From Micrasema longulum (taxonomy: Eukaryota > Arthropoda > Insecta > Trichoptera > Brachycentridae), in NCBI GenBank assembly GCA_022494885.1, contig JAGVSM010000930.1:62001-126000 (forward strand): a stretch of 64,000 nt of DNA, given 5' to 3'. A program made the translations under genes and the position numbers. Within the stretch, counting starts at the first letter, position 1. Each line of letters starts with the position of its first letter. Positions 40,996 to 49,395 of this stretch are shown in pieces. The notes beneath the pieces are model-generated. The model searched no databases. It had not been told where the DNA came from and saw only the letters and a program-made list of their open reading frames with translations.

Positions 40996-41383
40996 TGTGT
41001 TACTAACAATTTATTAATTAAAATAATTATAAAGTATGGAACCAAAGAAACTGGTTTAAAAGTAATAAAACAAAAAAAAACTTTAAAAAAAGAAAACTTA
41101 AGTTACAATAATATTTTTAAAATTAGAAAATGGATAAAAAATTAGAAAAAAGACGTTGAAAAAAATAATTTTTAGAGCTGATAATTTTTTTATTAAATTT
41201 ACAAATTTCCAAAAATATCTATATTTTTCCCATTGTGTTTGTGAACCTTATTGTACAGTACCCTATGCACCGCTGGGAGCGAATAAAGATATGATAATAA
41301 TGACCACGCTTTTACCACTAACAGGCATCTTTGGGCTGATAAATAAATTCATATAAATTTAAGTAATGCAATTTTTATCATTC
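40996..41383. other. no gene seen
   Basis: AT-rich. Short frames only. Confidence 0.35.
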
Positions 41384-41600
41384 CCTTTCCGCACCTATTG
41401 GTGCATAGGTATCTTGTTCATTTTTGTTACATGATGGTAAGATGAACAGTCTTACACTTCAGGTACCAGCCCAGGGACTATGAAATATTCCAGTGTGAAA
41501 TCACCCTTTTAAATAAATATTTCATATCAACCATGTCGGGAATCGAACCCGAGACCTCTTGCATGGTAAGCAAATGCACTGACCGTCACGCGTGAAATCC
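41384..41600 (-). mobile_element. SINE-A, full length
   Basis: On the + strand: TTTCCGCACCTATTGGTGCA, CAGTCTTACACTTCAGGTAC, TTTCATATCAACCATGTCGG, GAATCGAACCCGAGACC (inverted B box), and GTAAGCAAATGCACTGACC. Good agreement with 27,970-28,192. Confidence 0.75.
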
Positions 41601-41932
41601 AGTACTTATCTGCAAAAAGTTGGACGAAGACATAATATTTTAATTTTTAATTCATTAATTTATAAGATGAAGCTACATACTTAAAATTGACCTTATGTTT
41701 AAAAGAAAATACCGTATCTCCAAAATATAACATCTGGCTGTCGACGATTAACAAATAATTTATTCGTTTTGCTTATGAAAAATTCGCTAAGCTTCTACTA
41801 TAACTTGGTAGAAAGCAGAAAAAACTTTAATAGTAACGGCTGCCGCGTAATATGGAAATTGCGCTATGAGAAACCCTGGATTAATGCTTGTTTTAATTTA
41901 ATGTAATAAAATAAATAATTATTTATTTAACA
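41601..41932. other. no gene; FB-C terminus remnant
   Basis: TGAAATCCAGTACTTATCTG and CAAAAAGTTGGACGAAGACA (41,603-41,645) resemble a right-hand FB-C end. Confidence 0.4.
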
Positions 41933-42353
41933 GTGTTTGGTTATGTCCAAATGCTAGCAGACTGACTGGATTTCCTCCCTAGGGAGTTGTTCATATTTAA
42001 ATTTATTTCAACAGAGAGGGGAAATTTTTTTTTGAGGAGGGAATATGGAAGTCTAGGCATTTACAGGGCTTATGACCTGTCATTGGCTGGTTTAAGTGGC
42101 CACTTTACACACAGTGTAACATTCACCATTCTGCCCTTGTTTGAACATCAACATTTCCTCAACTCTTCCACTTGTTGACTTTTGTGAAGTAAAAGAGCTG
42201 AAACCTTTATCACGTTAATCCTGTAAATGCCTAGACTTCCATATTCCTTTCTCAAAAAAATTTTTTTTCCCTCTCTGTTGAAATAAATTTAAATATGAAC
42301 AACTCCCGAGGGAGGAAATCCAGCCAGTCTGCGAGCATTTGGATATAATAAAA
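41933..42353. mobile_element. FB-C, copy with both long termini
   Basis: Outer ends CAGTGTTTGGTTATGTCCAA and TTGGATATAATAAAACACTG are inverted, and so are CAGACTGACTGGATTTCCTC and GAGGAAATCCAGCCAGTCTG, CTAGGGAGTTGTTC and GAACAACTCCCGAGGGAG, and AACAGAGAGGGGAAA with its partner. Arms exceed 100 bp. The body carries the AGTCTAGGCATTTACAGGGC block once. Confidence 0.85.
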
Positions 42354-42394
42354 CACTGCTGAATTACTACCCGGTAAAAGAAGTAGTATACAAA

Positions 42395-42668
42395 ATTAGG
42401 AAATTGTTTTCTGGCGTTGCCTAATAAGTGAATTGGTTAAGCCGGATGAATCTCACCCACATGATAAAGGTTTCAGCTCTTTTACTTCACAAAAGTCAAC
42501 AGATGGAAGAGTTGGGGAAATGTGCATGCTCAAGCGCAGGCAGAATGGTGAATGTTACACAGTGTGTAATGTGGCCACCTAAACCAGTCAATGACTGTAA
42601 ATGCCTAGACTCCCATATTTCATTATCAAAAATGTTTTCCCTCTCTGTTGCAACAAATTTAAATAAAA
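42395..42668 (-). mobile_element. FB-C, adjacent partial copy
   Basis: GGCGTTGCCTAATAAGTGAA, GATGAATCTCACCCACATGA, AAGTCAACAGATGGAAGAGT, GTGAATGTTACACAGTGTGT and CCCTCTCTGTTGCAACAAAT form body plus right arm, in opposite orientation to its neighbour. Confidence 0.8.
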
Positions 42669-42999
42669 CTTAATTTAATACATATCATATATCATATACA
42701 GAATGCATTCAGTCAACAGTCTTTATACATTTCAAATATTTTATCAATATAGGTGTAAGATATTGATTTCGTTTCATTGTGGTTTACCTAGAATAAAGAT
42801 TACTCTTTCAAAGCTTTAATAAAGTGTAAATAAAAGAAACTTGTGGGAGAAATAATTCGTTGAAAGAATAAAAAAGCTTTAAAGGCGATTATTCCGGAAC
42901 TTGTTTTAGTGAACTGATGTATTATGCCAGTAAAGCCTCGATATTACAAGTAGATGCTTTTAATTAATCATTAATCTCATACATCTCGATTGTGGAATA
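42669..42999. other. no gene; short dispersed repeat
   Basis: AGAATAAAGATTACTCTTTC and TTCGTTGAAAGAATAAAAAA (42,790-42,880) repeat 26,465-26,550. Confidence 0.5.
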
Positions 43000-43330
43000 A
43001 TCTACCCACTAATGTTAGAGACGCCCCTTCTTTATTTACATTTAAGTCAAGATTGAAATGTCACTATCTAAATATTTAAATTATTCCTTTATCCTTCTTC
43101 TTTCCTTTCCATCCCCTCTCCTCTCTTCATAGTATAGTGTTTTTTTAAATATGTTTATTATTGTTAATCTTTGCTTTTAATTTTTGTATAAAATTGTAAG
43201 ATTCAATATGTCCATGTATTTATAATTTTCTCAAACTGAACGGTTTAGGTAGGTAGGAAGAAGTTGCCTTAAGGCAATATGCCCGCCCTTATATGTATAT
43301 GTATATAAAGTGTCAAATAAAAAAAATAAA
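43000..43330 (+). pseudogene. LINE-C ORF2 C-terminus and 3' end
   Basis: Codons read SRLWNNLPTNVRDAPSLFTF, KSRLKCHYLNI-stop, the WN.LP..+R.A.SL..F+..LK.H terminus of CR1/L2-like ORF2. The 3' UTR carries TTCTTTCCTTTCCATCCCCT and GGTAGGTAGGAAGAAGTTGC, the palindrome TTGCCTTAAGGCAA, and TGCCCGCCC, then an A-rich tail. About 330 bp, severely 5' truncated. Confidence 0.75.
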
Positions 43331-43668
43331 AAAAATATACATTATTGGCCTAGCCCTTTTTTTTCTGATAGCCAAAAATCCTATTTACTTTCCAAATATT
43401 CATCCTGGTTTTCGAAAGTACTTTAGTTTATTTATTTGACAATTGTAGTCTGTATTACTTTACGGGATTTAACCCATCGCGTAATGCAGACTGTAAATAC
43501 AAGTTAGAAAGTAATGAATAGAAAACTGCCGATATGTACAGAAAAATAGATCCATATTATCCGAAGAAGCCGTATTCACCAAGTTAATTTAGCCCTATTA
43601 ATGGATGATTTTGAGTTGCATTTGTACGGCTTTTGGGTGTGTAAAGCAGTGCATGAGATCTCGCCTTA
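43331..43668. other. no gene seen
   Basis: No coding frame or repeat partner recognised. Confidence 0.35.
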
Positions 43669-44222
43669 TAGTCCTTAAAATATAGCTTGATTAGAATGAC
43701 AGCTGTTAATCTAATTTCATCAGTGATGGAAATTACTGATCACTGACCAAATCGATTTTATTAGTTATTTCATGCAGTCATGAAATTCTGTTTCCGAAAA
43801 TTTAAATAAAAAACGAAAAAACAAGCCTATTAAAGTGTGTTTGAAATAATTGTTCACCAAAAAATGAGACATTTATACTTTTTTCATGAACAACATCAAA
43901 CGAATTTTTTTTTTATTCGATCAATTTACATGAATTAATTTGTCCAATCTCTAAGAGTTTTGCAAAATGATGTAACCTTGTAAGAACGTCGTTAATAATT
44001 AGGTTTATTTTAGTTTTTTTTTTGTTTTAAAGCTGATTTTATATATTAATGTTGATTTATATTTCAAGCATTGTACTAAAAAAATAAATTATCACGCCAG
44101 ATACAAATGATTTTTCGTGTGTCAATATTAATAACTTCTTTGACGTTACTACAAAGTTATGTCGTCACTTTTTCTGACAACTATCATTCTAATCGTGTTA
44201 CATTTTAAGGACTATAGTATAA
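43669..44222. mobile_element. MITE-T, about 550 bp with about 40-bp inverted termini
   Basis: The left end TATAGTCCTTAAAATATAGC, TTGATTAGAATGACAGCTGT pairs with the right end GACAACTATCATTCTAATCG, TGTTACATTTTAAGGACTATA at about 36 of 41 positions. Flanking TA on both sides allows a TA duplication. The right half recurs at 8,559-8,795. Internal sequence is AT-rich and non-coding. Confidence 0.7.
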
Positions 44223-44808
44223 TTATTGGGAACCTACAAATTGATTCGTTGACGTTGTTGGAATGTTGTCATTTACAAATAACGCGTTATATGGAAACCG
44301 CGTTACAAGAATACCACCTTATTTGAGGGTTGGATATGTCTACTCGATCTATCGAGGTGGATGTCTTTTGACAGCTATCTATTACCTCCAAGGAGTTGGC
44401 ATGTTAGTAAGAATCGATGCAACAAAACTGTAAACTTTTTGCCTACTTGTTCAGTAAATCGTCTTCTTTTCGGTCAGTTAGGCATCAAGATCATCGAGCA
44501 GTTGAAAATCGACAGCTAATGGCACCATCGAGATGATTCTAGGTTAGAGATGGTAGGAATGGCGTATGGACCCATTCACCGTTAAAGAGCCACATCGGAG
44601 CACAATGCAATGTTGGAAATTTCTTTAATTTGTATTATAAAAAGTAACAGATAAGCAGGTCGCTTGTTGAGTAATAGAGCGTGCAAGTGCACTTTCCCAC
44701 AGTAAATTAATAATATAGACGCGGAGAAATAATCATATATTTTACTTTTTGTGCATTCATATTCGGCATTTGGACAAACGGCAATTTCTTCCAATGAACC
44801 AATAAATG
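44223..44808. other. no assignable feature
   Basis: GC content is slightly higher near 44,330-44,600, but no frame or motif is convincing. Confidence 0.35.
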
Positions 44809-44891
44809 GCTCTACCCGACCGAGTTTCTCCAGGGTATGCTTGGCCACGACAGTTTATAGACTAGAAGGAATGTGTATTTGACTACACATT
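44809..44891 (+). pseudogene. J1 LINE fragment
   Basis: CTCTACCCGACCGAGTTTCT, CCAGGGTATGCTTGGCC and ACTAGAAGGAATGTGTATTT encode LYPTEFLQGMLGH..L, a stop, TRRNVYLTTHF, matching 33,813-33,898. Confidence 0.75.
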
Positions 44892-46374
44892 TGTGTTATT
44901 TATTTTATTTTATTTTAGTTTCAAACCGTACGCATAACTAGCTATATGTAGGCATACCGTAATAGGGAAATATCACATACTACAAATACCGATAAAAATA
45001 TATGAAATGGATTTAAAATGATTAATTCAATTTTCAAAATCAATATGGATATTGTGGAGAAATGTTTTCATACATAAATGTAAAAAAAAAATTCAATAAA
45101 AATACGTTCGTACAAAAACGCGACGTATTTGGCCTTGGTTGTTGTGACGTCAAGAATCGTGATATTGTTCTACACAAATTTCAACGATCACGAACAAATA
45201 AACATGAATCGTGACGTATTAGGGGCGTGGCTAATGGAATCGCCATTTTTACGGGAATTCAAAATTACAAATTTAAATGAATTTTTATGCTACTAATAAT
45301 TAGCAAAAAAAAATATTTTTTACTGCACAGTATTTCATTGACCATTATTACTTTGAAAATTAAAAAAAAAGTTATATACGAGTATCCTATTATTAATCTC
45401 TAAACCGGGACTGTTTTTTGTCACCATGGAGAGAGGGGCAAGTAAGCTTTTTTTTAAATAAACCCGAAAGTTGCTTTATAATTCAAATATATGGATAGGT
45501 ACACAGTATGGTCATTGATCAAAGCCAACATAAACATGATAACAATATCTGAAAAAAGGTAAAAATTAGACTCCCATTTAGGAAAAAGCTGAAGTCACAA
45601 ATTCAATTTTATATAAGTCAGTAAAAAAATATTATGATGCAAAAAAAACGTTTATGAAGAAAAATAAAATCAAAATTCAAACTTAAGGTTAAGACATAAT
45701 TATGTGTTAAACAAACACTTTATAAATATGTTCATGGGTTTCACTTCTTTCAAAAACAAAAAAATACAAATTGGAAAATCAAGATTCATAAGAGTTTATT
45801 AAATCTGTTTAGATTAACTAAATATTAAAATGGTATATATGTAATTCTAGTCCGATGCGTTAAAACGACGAATAGACATGAAAAAAAATAAGATCAATTA
45901 TTCTTCATCCTGTATTTAACGCAAATAAACTATTTACTTATTGTTTTGTATTGTATTGTACCAATCGTACTTTATTTATTTATTTACATACATTAGTTTA
46001 TTGTACATTATTTGAGACATAAGTACCAACTCCATGGGTCTAAAAGTCCTGTGTTTAATGAGGAAGTTCAGTGATTTAAAAAAAAAAAAATTGTTAATAG
46101 ACTGTTAAACTAAGTCAATTTTTTTTTTTTAATTTTTATATATCGTATTATCGGCGCTACGATTTTTCAAAGTTTTGTATTTCTGAAATAACTCCGCGTG
46201 TAACGTCAGAGGTTCATTTCCGCTTATTCTCATTCAGTTCTTCCCATTGGTCCAGAAGCGACAAGCAGACCGGAAATCTTCCATAGCTCTTAGATTATAG
46301 GTTGATTCACATGAACCAGTGACGTCATTTAAAGTAGTGCGGTTTTATCAAAATATATATTATTATTTTTTCTG
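44892..46374. other. AT-rich, no gene seen
   Basis: A TTTTATTTTATTTTAG tract follows the J1 scrap. The 46,180-46,320 patch is GC-richer but has no recognisable feature. Confidence 0.35.
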
Positions 46375-46480
46375 TACATTTTCAAGAAACTTTGCCTACA
46401 ATTTAATGCTCTAATTTTTACCCCGCGTAAGAAAACATTTTTTGTATCCAATTTCCCGTAGGGCTGAAGTTCCTAATTGG
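46375..46480 (+). repeat. dispersed repeat F, copy 2
   Basis: CATTTTCAAGAAACTTTGCC, CTAATTTTTACCCCGCGTAA and CCAATTTCCCGTAGGGCTGA correspond to 40,880-40,975. Confidence 0.65.
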
Positions 46481-46638
46481 GACTATCAATTAGTAGACAC
46501 ATACACATAAGTATATAACCACAAATATAGGATCAGAAACATAAAAAATAATTTTATATATGGCACATCAATATGGTAAATAGTAACTCAAATATTCGGA
46601 AAATCATCGGATCATTTTGATTGAGTTTTGGCTTCTAA

Positions 46639-47039
46639 GAGAGACGATTACTGCAGCACGATACTGTGAGACACTACAAAAGCTCGAAAGAGTAATTAAA
46701 AACCAACCGAGGTGAATGTTGGCAAAGGGAGTGTGTTTGTTGCACGACAACGCCCGCCCGCACACGGCTAACGCCGCCAAGGCGCGTTTGAACTAGTTTG
46801 GTAGGGACATTTCGAACCACCCAGCATACTCCCCTGACTAAGCGCCTTAAGATTTTCATCTTTTCACCTTCCTGATGTCGCACATGGGTGGAAAAAAATC
46901 TGACCGTTGAGGAGGTGAAACAAGAGGTCTAGAATTGGACGAAGGGATGGCGGGAGAGTTCTGTGAGGAGGGCATCAAAAAGATTGTGCCACGACTTACA
47001 ACTTGCATAGAACGGAAAGGCGACTACGTGGAAAAATAA
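46639..47039 (+). pseudogene. mariner (D,D34D) transposase C-terminal half
   Basis: Translation reads YCETLQKLERVIKNQPR, a stop, MLAKGVCLLHDNARPHTANA, FGRDISNHPAYSPD, a stop, AP, a stop, DFHLFTFLMSHMGGKK, then frameshifts and CEEGIKKIVPRLTTCIERKG and DYVEK-stop. HDNARPHTA and YSPDLAPSDFHLF are mariner signatures. The Asp of HDNARP (46,746) and the Asp before FHLF (46,851) are exactly 34 residues apart, as in the D,D34D triad. The first catalytic Asp and the DNA-binding domain are missing. At least four stops and two frameshifts make it dead. GC content exceeds that of its surroundings, as in other mariners. Confidence 0.9.
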
Positions 47040-47089
47040 GTCATATATATATACAAACAATGTACTGTATTTTTTTTAAATGCGAAAAT

Positions 47090-47122
47090 TGAGTACTCTT
47101 ACTTTCTGGATATGCCTCGTAC
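47090..47122 (+). repeat. possible mariner 3' terminal repeat
   Basis: TTACTTTCTGGATATGCCTC followed by GTA lies about 60 bp after the transposase stop, where a mariner 3' terminal inverted repeat is expected. No 5' partner is present, because the element is 5' truncated. Tentative. Confidence 0.4.
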
Positions 47123-47619
47123 ATATTGATTAATTAGAGTGAAAATCTACGCACGGGAATATACACTCCTGAGGAATATTTTTTATTTGTCAATAAACTA
47201 TGGAACTTAGTTAAAAAAAATATTTCGAATTATCATTGGTATGATGGTTTAAAGTTTTGTAATTTTTCATTTTATTTAAATCTCCAAGTACAAATAATAA
47301 ATACTTTGGCGAGCTTATTACTAAAAGCAATGTCTTCCAGCCAACCAAAAAACAGTTTGGTCAAAAGAAGAGCTTGTAAAAAATTTGTAAGTACTAAAAA
47401 AACAAAATATTTATTGTGTCAAAAGATACAAACATGAAAAAACCTAATTGATAAAAAATAACAGTTGTTTTTTATTGGGGGGATAAGGCTTGCACATATT
47501 AACTTAAATCAAAGTACTTTTTTTTCCAATAAAATAAATATTTGCCTTCTTATGATTTAACCATATATTTAATTTTGAGGGCCATTTTCAACGAGTTGTA
47601 AATAACTCACAAGTTGGGG
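47123..47619. other. no assignable feature
   Basis: AT-rich sequence upstream of the exon. Probably intronic. Confidence 0.35.
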
Positions 47620-47695
47620 TAGAGTGGAATTCGATCCGCGGACTTGTGATCAGTGAGTCCGAGTCACTACCCACGGGACCACAACACGTTCACTT
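47620..47695 (-). mobile_element. tRNA-like SINE fragment (family G)
   Basis: GGAATTCGATCCGCGGACTT is an inverted B box. GAGTCACTACCCACGGGACC is an inverted A-box region. A diverged relative is at 23,695-23,795. Confidence 0.5.
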
Positions 47696-47696
47696 A

Positions 47697-47765
47697 TTAT
47701 TCTAATTTTTACAGCGTGTAAGAAAATATTTTATAATTACCTGTAGCACTGAACTTCTTCTTGAG
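47697..47765 (+). repeat. dispersed repeat F, copy 3 (3' part)
   Basis: TAATTTTTACAGCGTGTAAG and TACCTGTAGCACTGAACTTC correspond to 40,917-40,975. It ends about 35 bp before the exon's acceptor. Confidence 0.6.
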
Positions 47766-47799
47766 TATGTTAATTTGATGTTTAATATTTCCTTTCCAG

Positions 47800-48065
47800 T
47801 TAATTGGGACGTTCGTGCTCGGGTCCGCCGAGGAGGCGGAAGTGACGTCAGAGAGCCCGCCCGAGGGGTACTACGCCTTCGTGGAGTCCCCCAGCGCCGT
47901 GCCCCCGCGCGTGCGCCCTCCTCCGTACCGCCACATCCAGTCCGACTGCCCGGGCGTGCTGGAGAAGCTGGGAGCGTCTCCCCACAACCTGTGTGGGGAT
48001 CTCAACAGGGGCCTGATACCAAGGAACCCCATGGGACAAGGGAATAATGGAGAGCCTTATCCATT
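47800..48065 (+). CDS. single internal exon of an unidentified host gene
   Basis: A GC-rich block stands out sharply from AT-rich surroundings. It is bounded by a pyrimidine tract and acceptor (TTTCCTTTCCAG, ending 47,799) and a consensus donor (GTGAGT from 48,066). The frame is open throughout. It enters in phase 0 (LIGTFVLGSAEEAEVTSESP, PEGYYAFVESPSAVPPRVRP, PPYRHIQSDCPGVLEKLGAS, PHNLCGDLNRGLIPRNPMGQ, GNNGEPYP) and exits after two bases of the next codon. The reading frame meets a stop only inside the intron. The Pro-rich stretch and low-complexity character suggest a flexible or cytoplasmic segment, and I do not recognise the family. Other frames are also open because of GC content, but only this one fits both splice sites. 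No other exon is visible, so the introns must be long. Confidence 0.7.
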
Positions 48066-48289
48066 GTGAGTTCCCTTGTAATATGTATGATTATGATGAT
48101 TATGGTAATGGTAATGACTATGTTGATGTTTAAGTTAATGGTGCTGTTGATGTTGAAAATGATGCTGAGGTTAACTCTTAAAAGACTGTGCTAAAAATAT
48201 ATTTTCAAAACGGTGCTGTAACTTCTAAAAGACCATACAAGACCATATATTTTTTAAAACAGGTATTCAAAAATATTCCTCACCTTTTG
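48066..48289. other. start of the presumed downstream intron
   Basis: After the donor comes a GATGATTATGGTAATGGTAA-type tract of imperfect ATG/GATG repeats up to about 48,175, then AT-rich sequence with a short duplicated phrase (AAAAGAC...GTGCTGTAAC). Confidence 0.5.
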
Positions 48290-48600
48290 AATAATAAATG
48301 CTTAATCCTTATTTCGGTCCAAAAACTCCCAAAAATGAACTGTTTAGCAAACTAGTTGTAAATATTTATGTTTTCTGTCCTCTGTTAAAATACTTATTTG
48401 ATCTTCTTATCTCCAAAATATGTAAAGAATAGTATAAAAGCTGTAAACATTGTAAACAATTCACCAGTCTTGAAGATGCCTACTTAGGCGAAAGCGCTTG
48501 TTGGTCAAAATAATAAAGTAAAACTAGACCAAGAAGTTTCATTGATAACTTTATTTGTAATTTTATCAAAACCATTAACTATGGAGTTTTATTAACTCGT
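48290..48600 (+). mobile_element. Q2 element (Penelope-end-like hairpin)
   Basis: TTATTTCGGTCCAAAAACTC, CTGTTTAGCAAACTAGTTGT, TCCAAAATATGTAAAGAATA, GTCTTGAAGATGCCTACTTA, GGCGAAAGCGCTTGTTGGTC, then GTAAAACTAGACCAAGAAGT and TTATCAAAACCATTAACTAT. The same order appears on the minus strand at 60,570-61,015. Contains GCCT-ACTT-AGGC followed by GAAA. Non-coding. Confidence 0.65.
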
Positions 48601-48662
48601 AAAAGACTGTGATAAATAATCCCTTTGCGCGCGGTGATGTAACATCGTGTTACCACTAGTAA

Positions 48663-48905
48663 AGCTAGGGTTTCCTAGGACAGCGGTGCCCGTAGTTTAA
48701 CGGCCGTAGTGAACGGTGATGCAGTGGACAGCCGTCGTAACGGTGACTGGAGTGTGGTTTCCTAGGAAAACGGTATTATGAACACCATTTAACACCGTTT
48801 ACCTCGGAAACCACTCTCTAGTCGACGTTACGACGGCTGTCCACTGCATCACCGTTCACTACGGCCGTTAAAATACGGGCACCGCTGTCCTAGGAAACCC
48901 TAGCT
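48663..48905. mobile_element. FB-P palindromic MITE, copy 3 (243 bp)
   Basis: Arms of about 115 bp are nearly perfect complements from AGCTAGGGTTTCCTAGGACA to AAACGGT. Flanked by TAA on both sides (48,660-48,662 and 48,906-48,908). Lies about 600 bp downstream of the exon. Confidence 0.9.
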
Positions 48906-49139
48906 TAAAAGACGGAATAAGTTAAAGATCAAAATTTAAAAAAAAAAACATGGAGACATACTGTTTAATAATCTATTTTACATTATTTGTGAAAATAAAC
49001 ATATAATTTAGCCCTGTTATAGTAAAATAAATTAATAATCATAAATACGCCGCTCAGATTACGCGCGTCCGTTTCCCATCAATGTCATCAACCGGCTGAA
49101 ATCTGAATCTATTTTACACTTTACTTACTTTTGTTTTTG
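48906..49139. other. no assignable feature
   Basis: AT-rich sequence, short. Confidence 0.35.
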
Positions 49140-49395
49140 TCTCTTTCACACTAACACCTGCCATAGAACAGCGTTTCTGTCTTCCTTGTGATGAGTTCTA
49201 TCTTTGTGCTCTTTCTTATACATATGTGTTGCTGAATTAGCGGACACTCTTTTTTCGCGTGGCGAGGATAAATATTTTTTTGTATTAACATCCAGCATAG
49301 TTGTACAAAATTCACTTTCCAAATCCGGTGTGAAATCGTCCATTTGAAGATTACAAAAAATATGAATTCATCATTTAAAAAAATAAGAGAGATAT
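49140..49395 (-). repeat. H repeat, copy 2, with a 65-codon frame
   Basis: The minus frame at 49,146-49,343 reads MDDFTPDLESEFCTTMLDVN, TKKYLSSPREKRVSANSATH, MYKKEHKDRTHHKEDRNAVL, WQVLV-stop. The copies at 28.4 and 57.2 kb keep much of the same peptide despite base changes. It abuts L2A. Confidence 0.65.

Noticed and set aside
47775..48047. Alternative frames with Arg/Pro-rich translations across the exon
   Set aside because: Open only because of high GC. They do not fit the acceptor and donor as well as the chosen frame.
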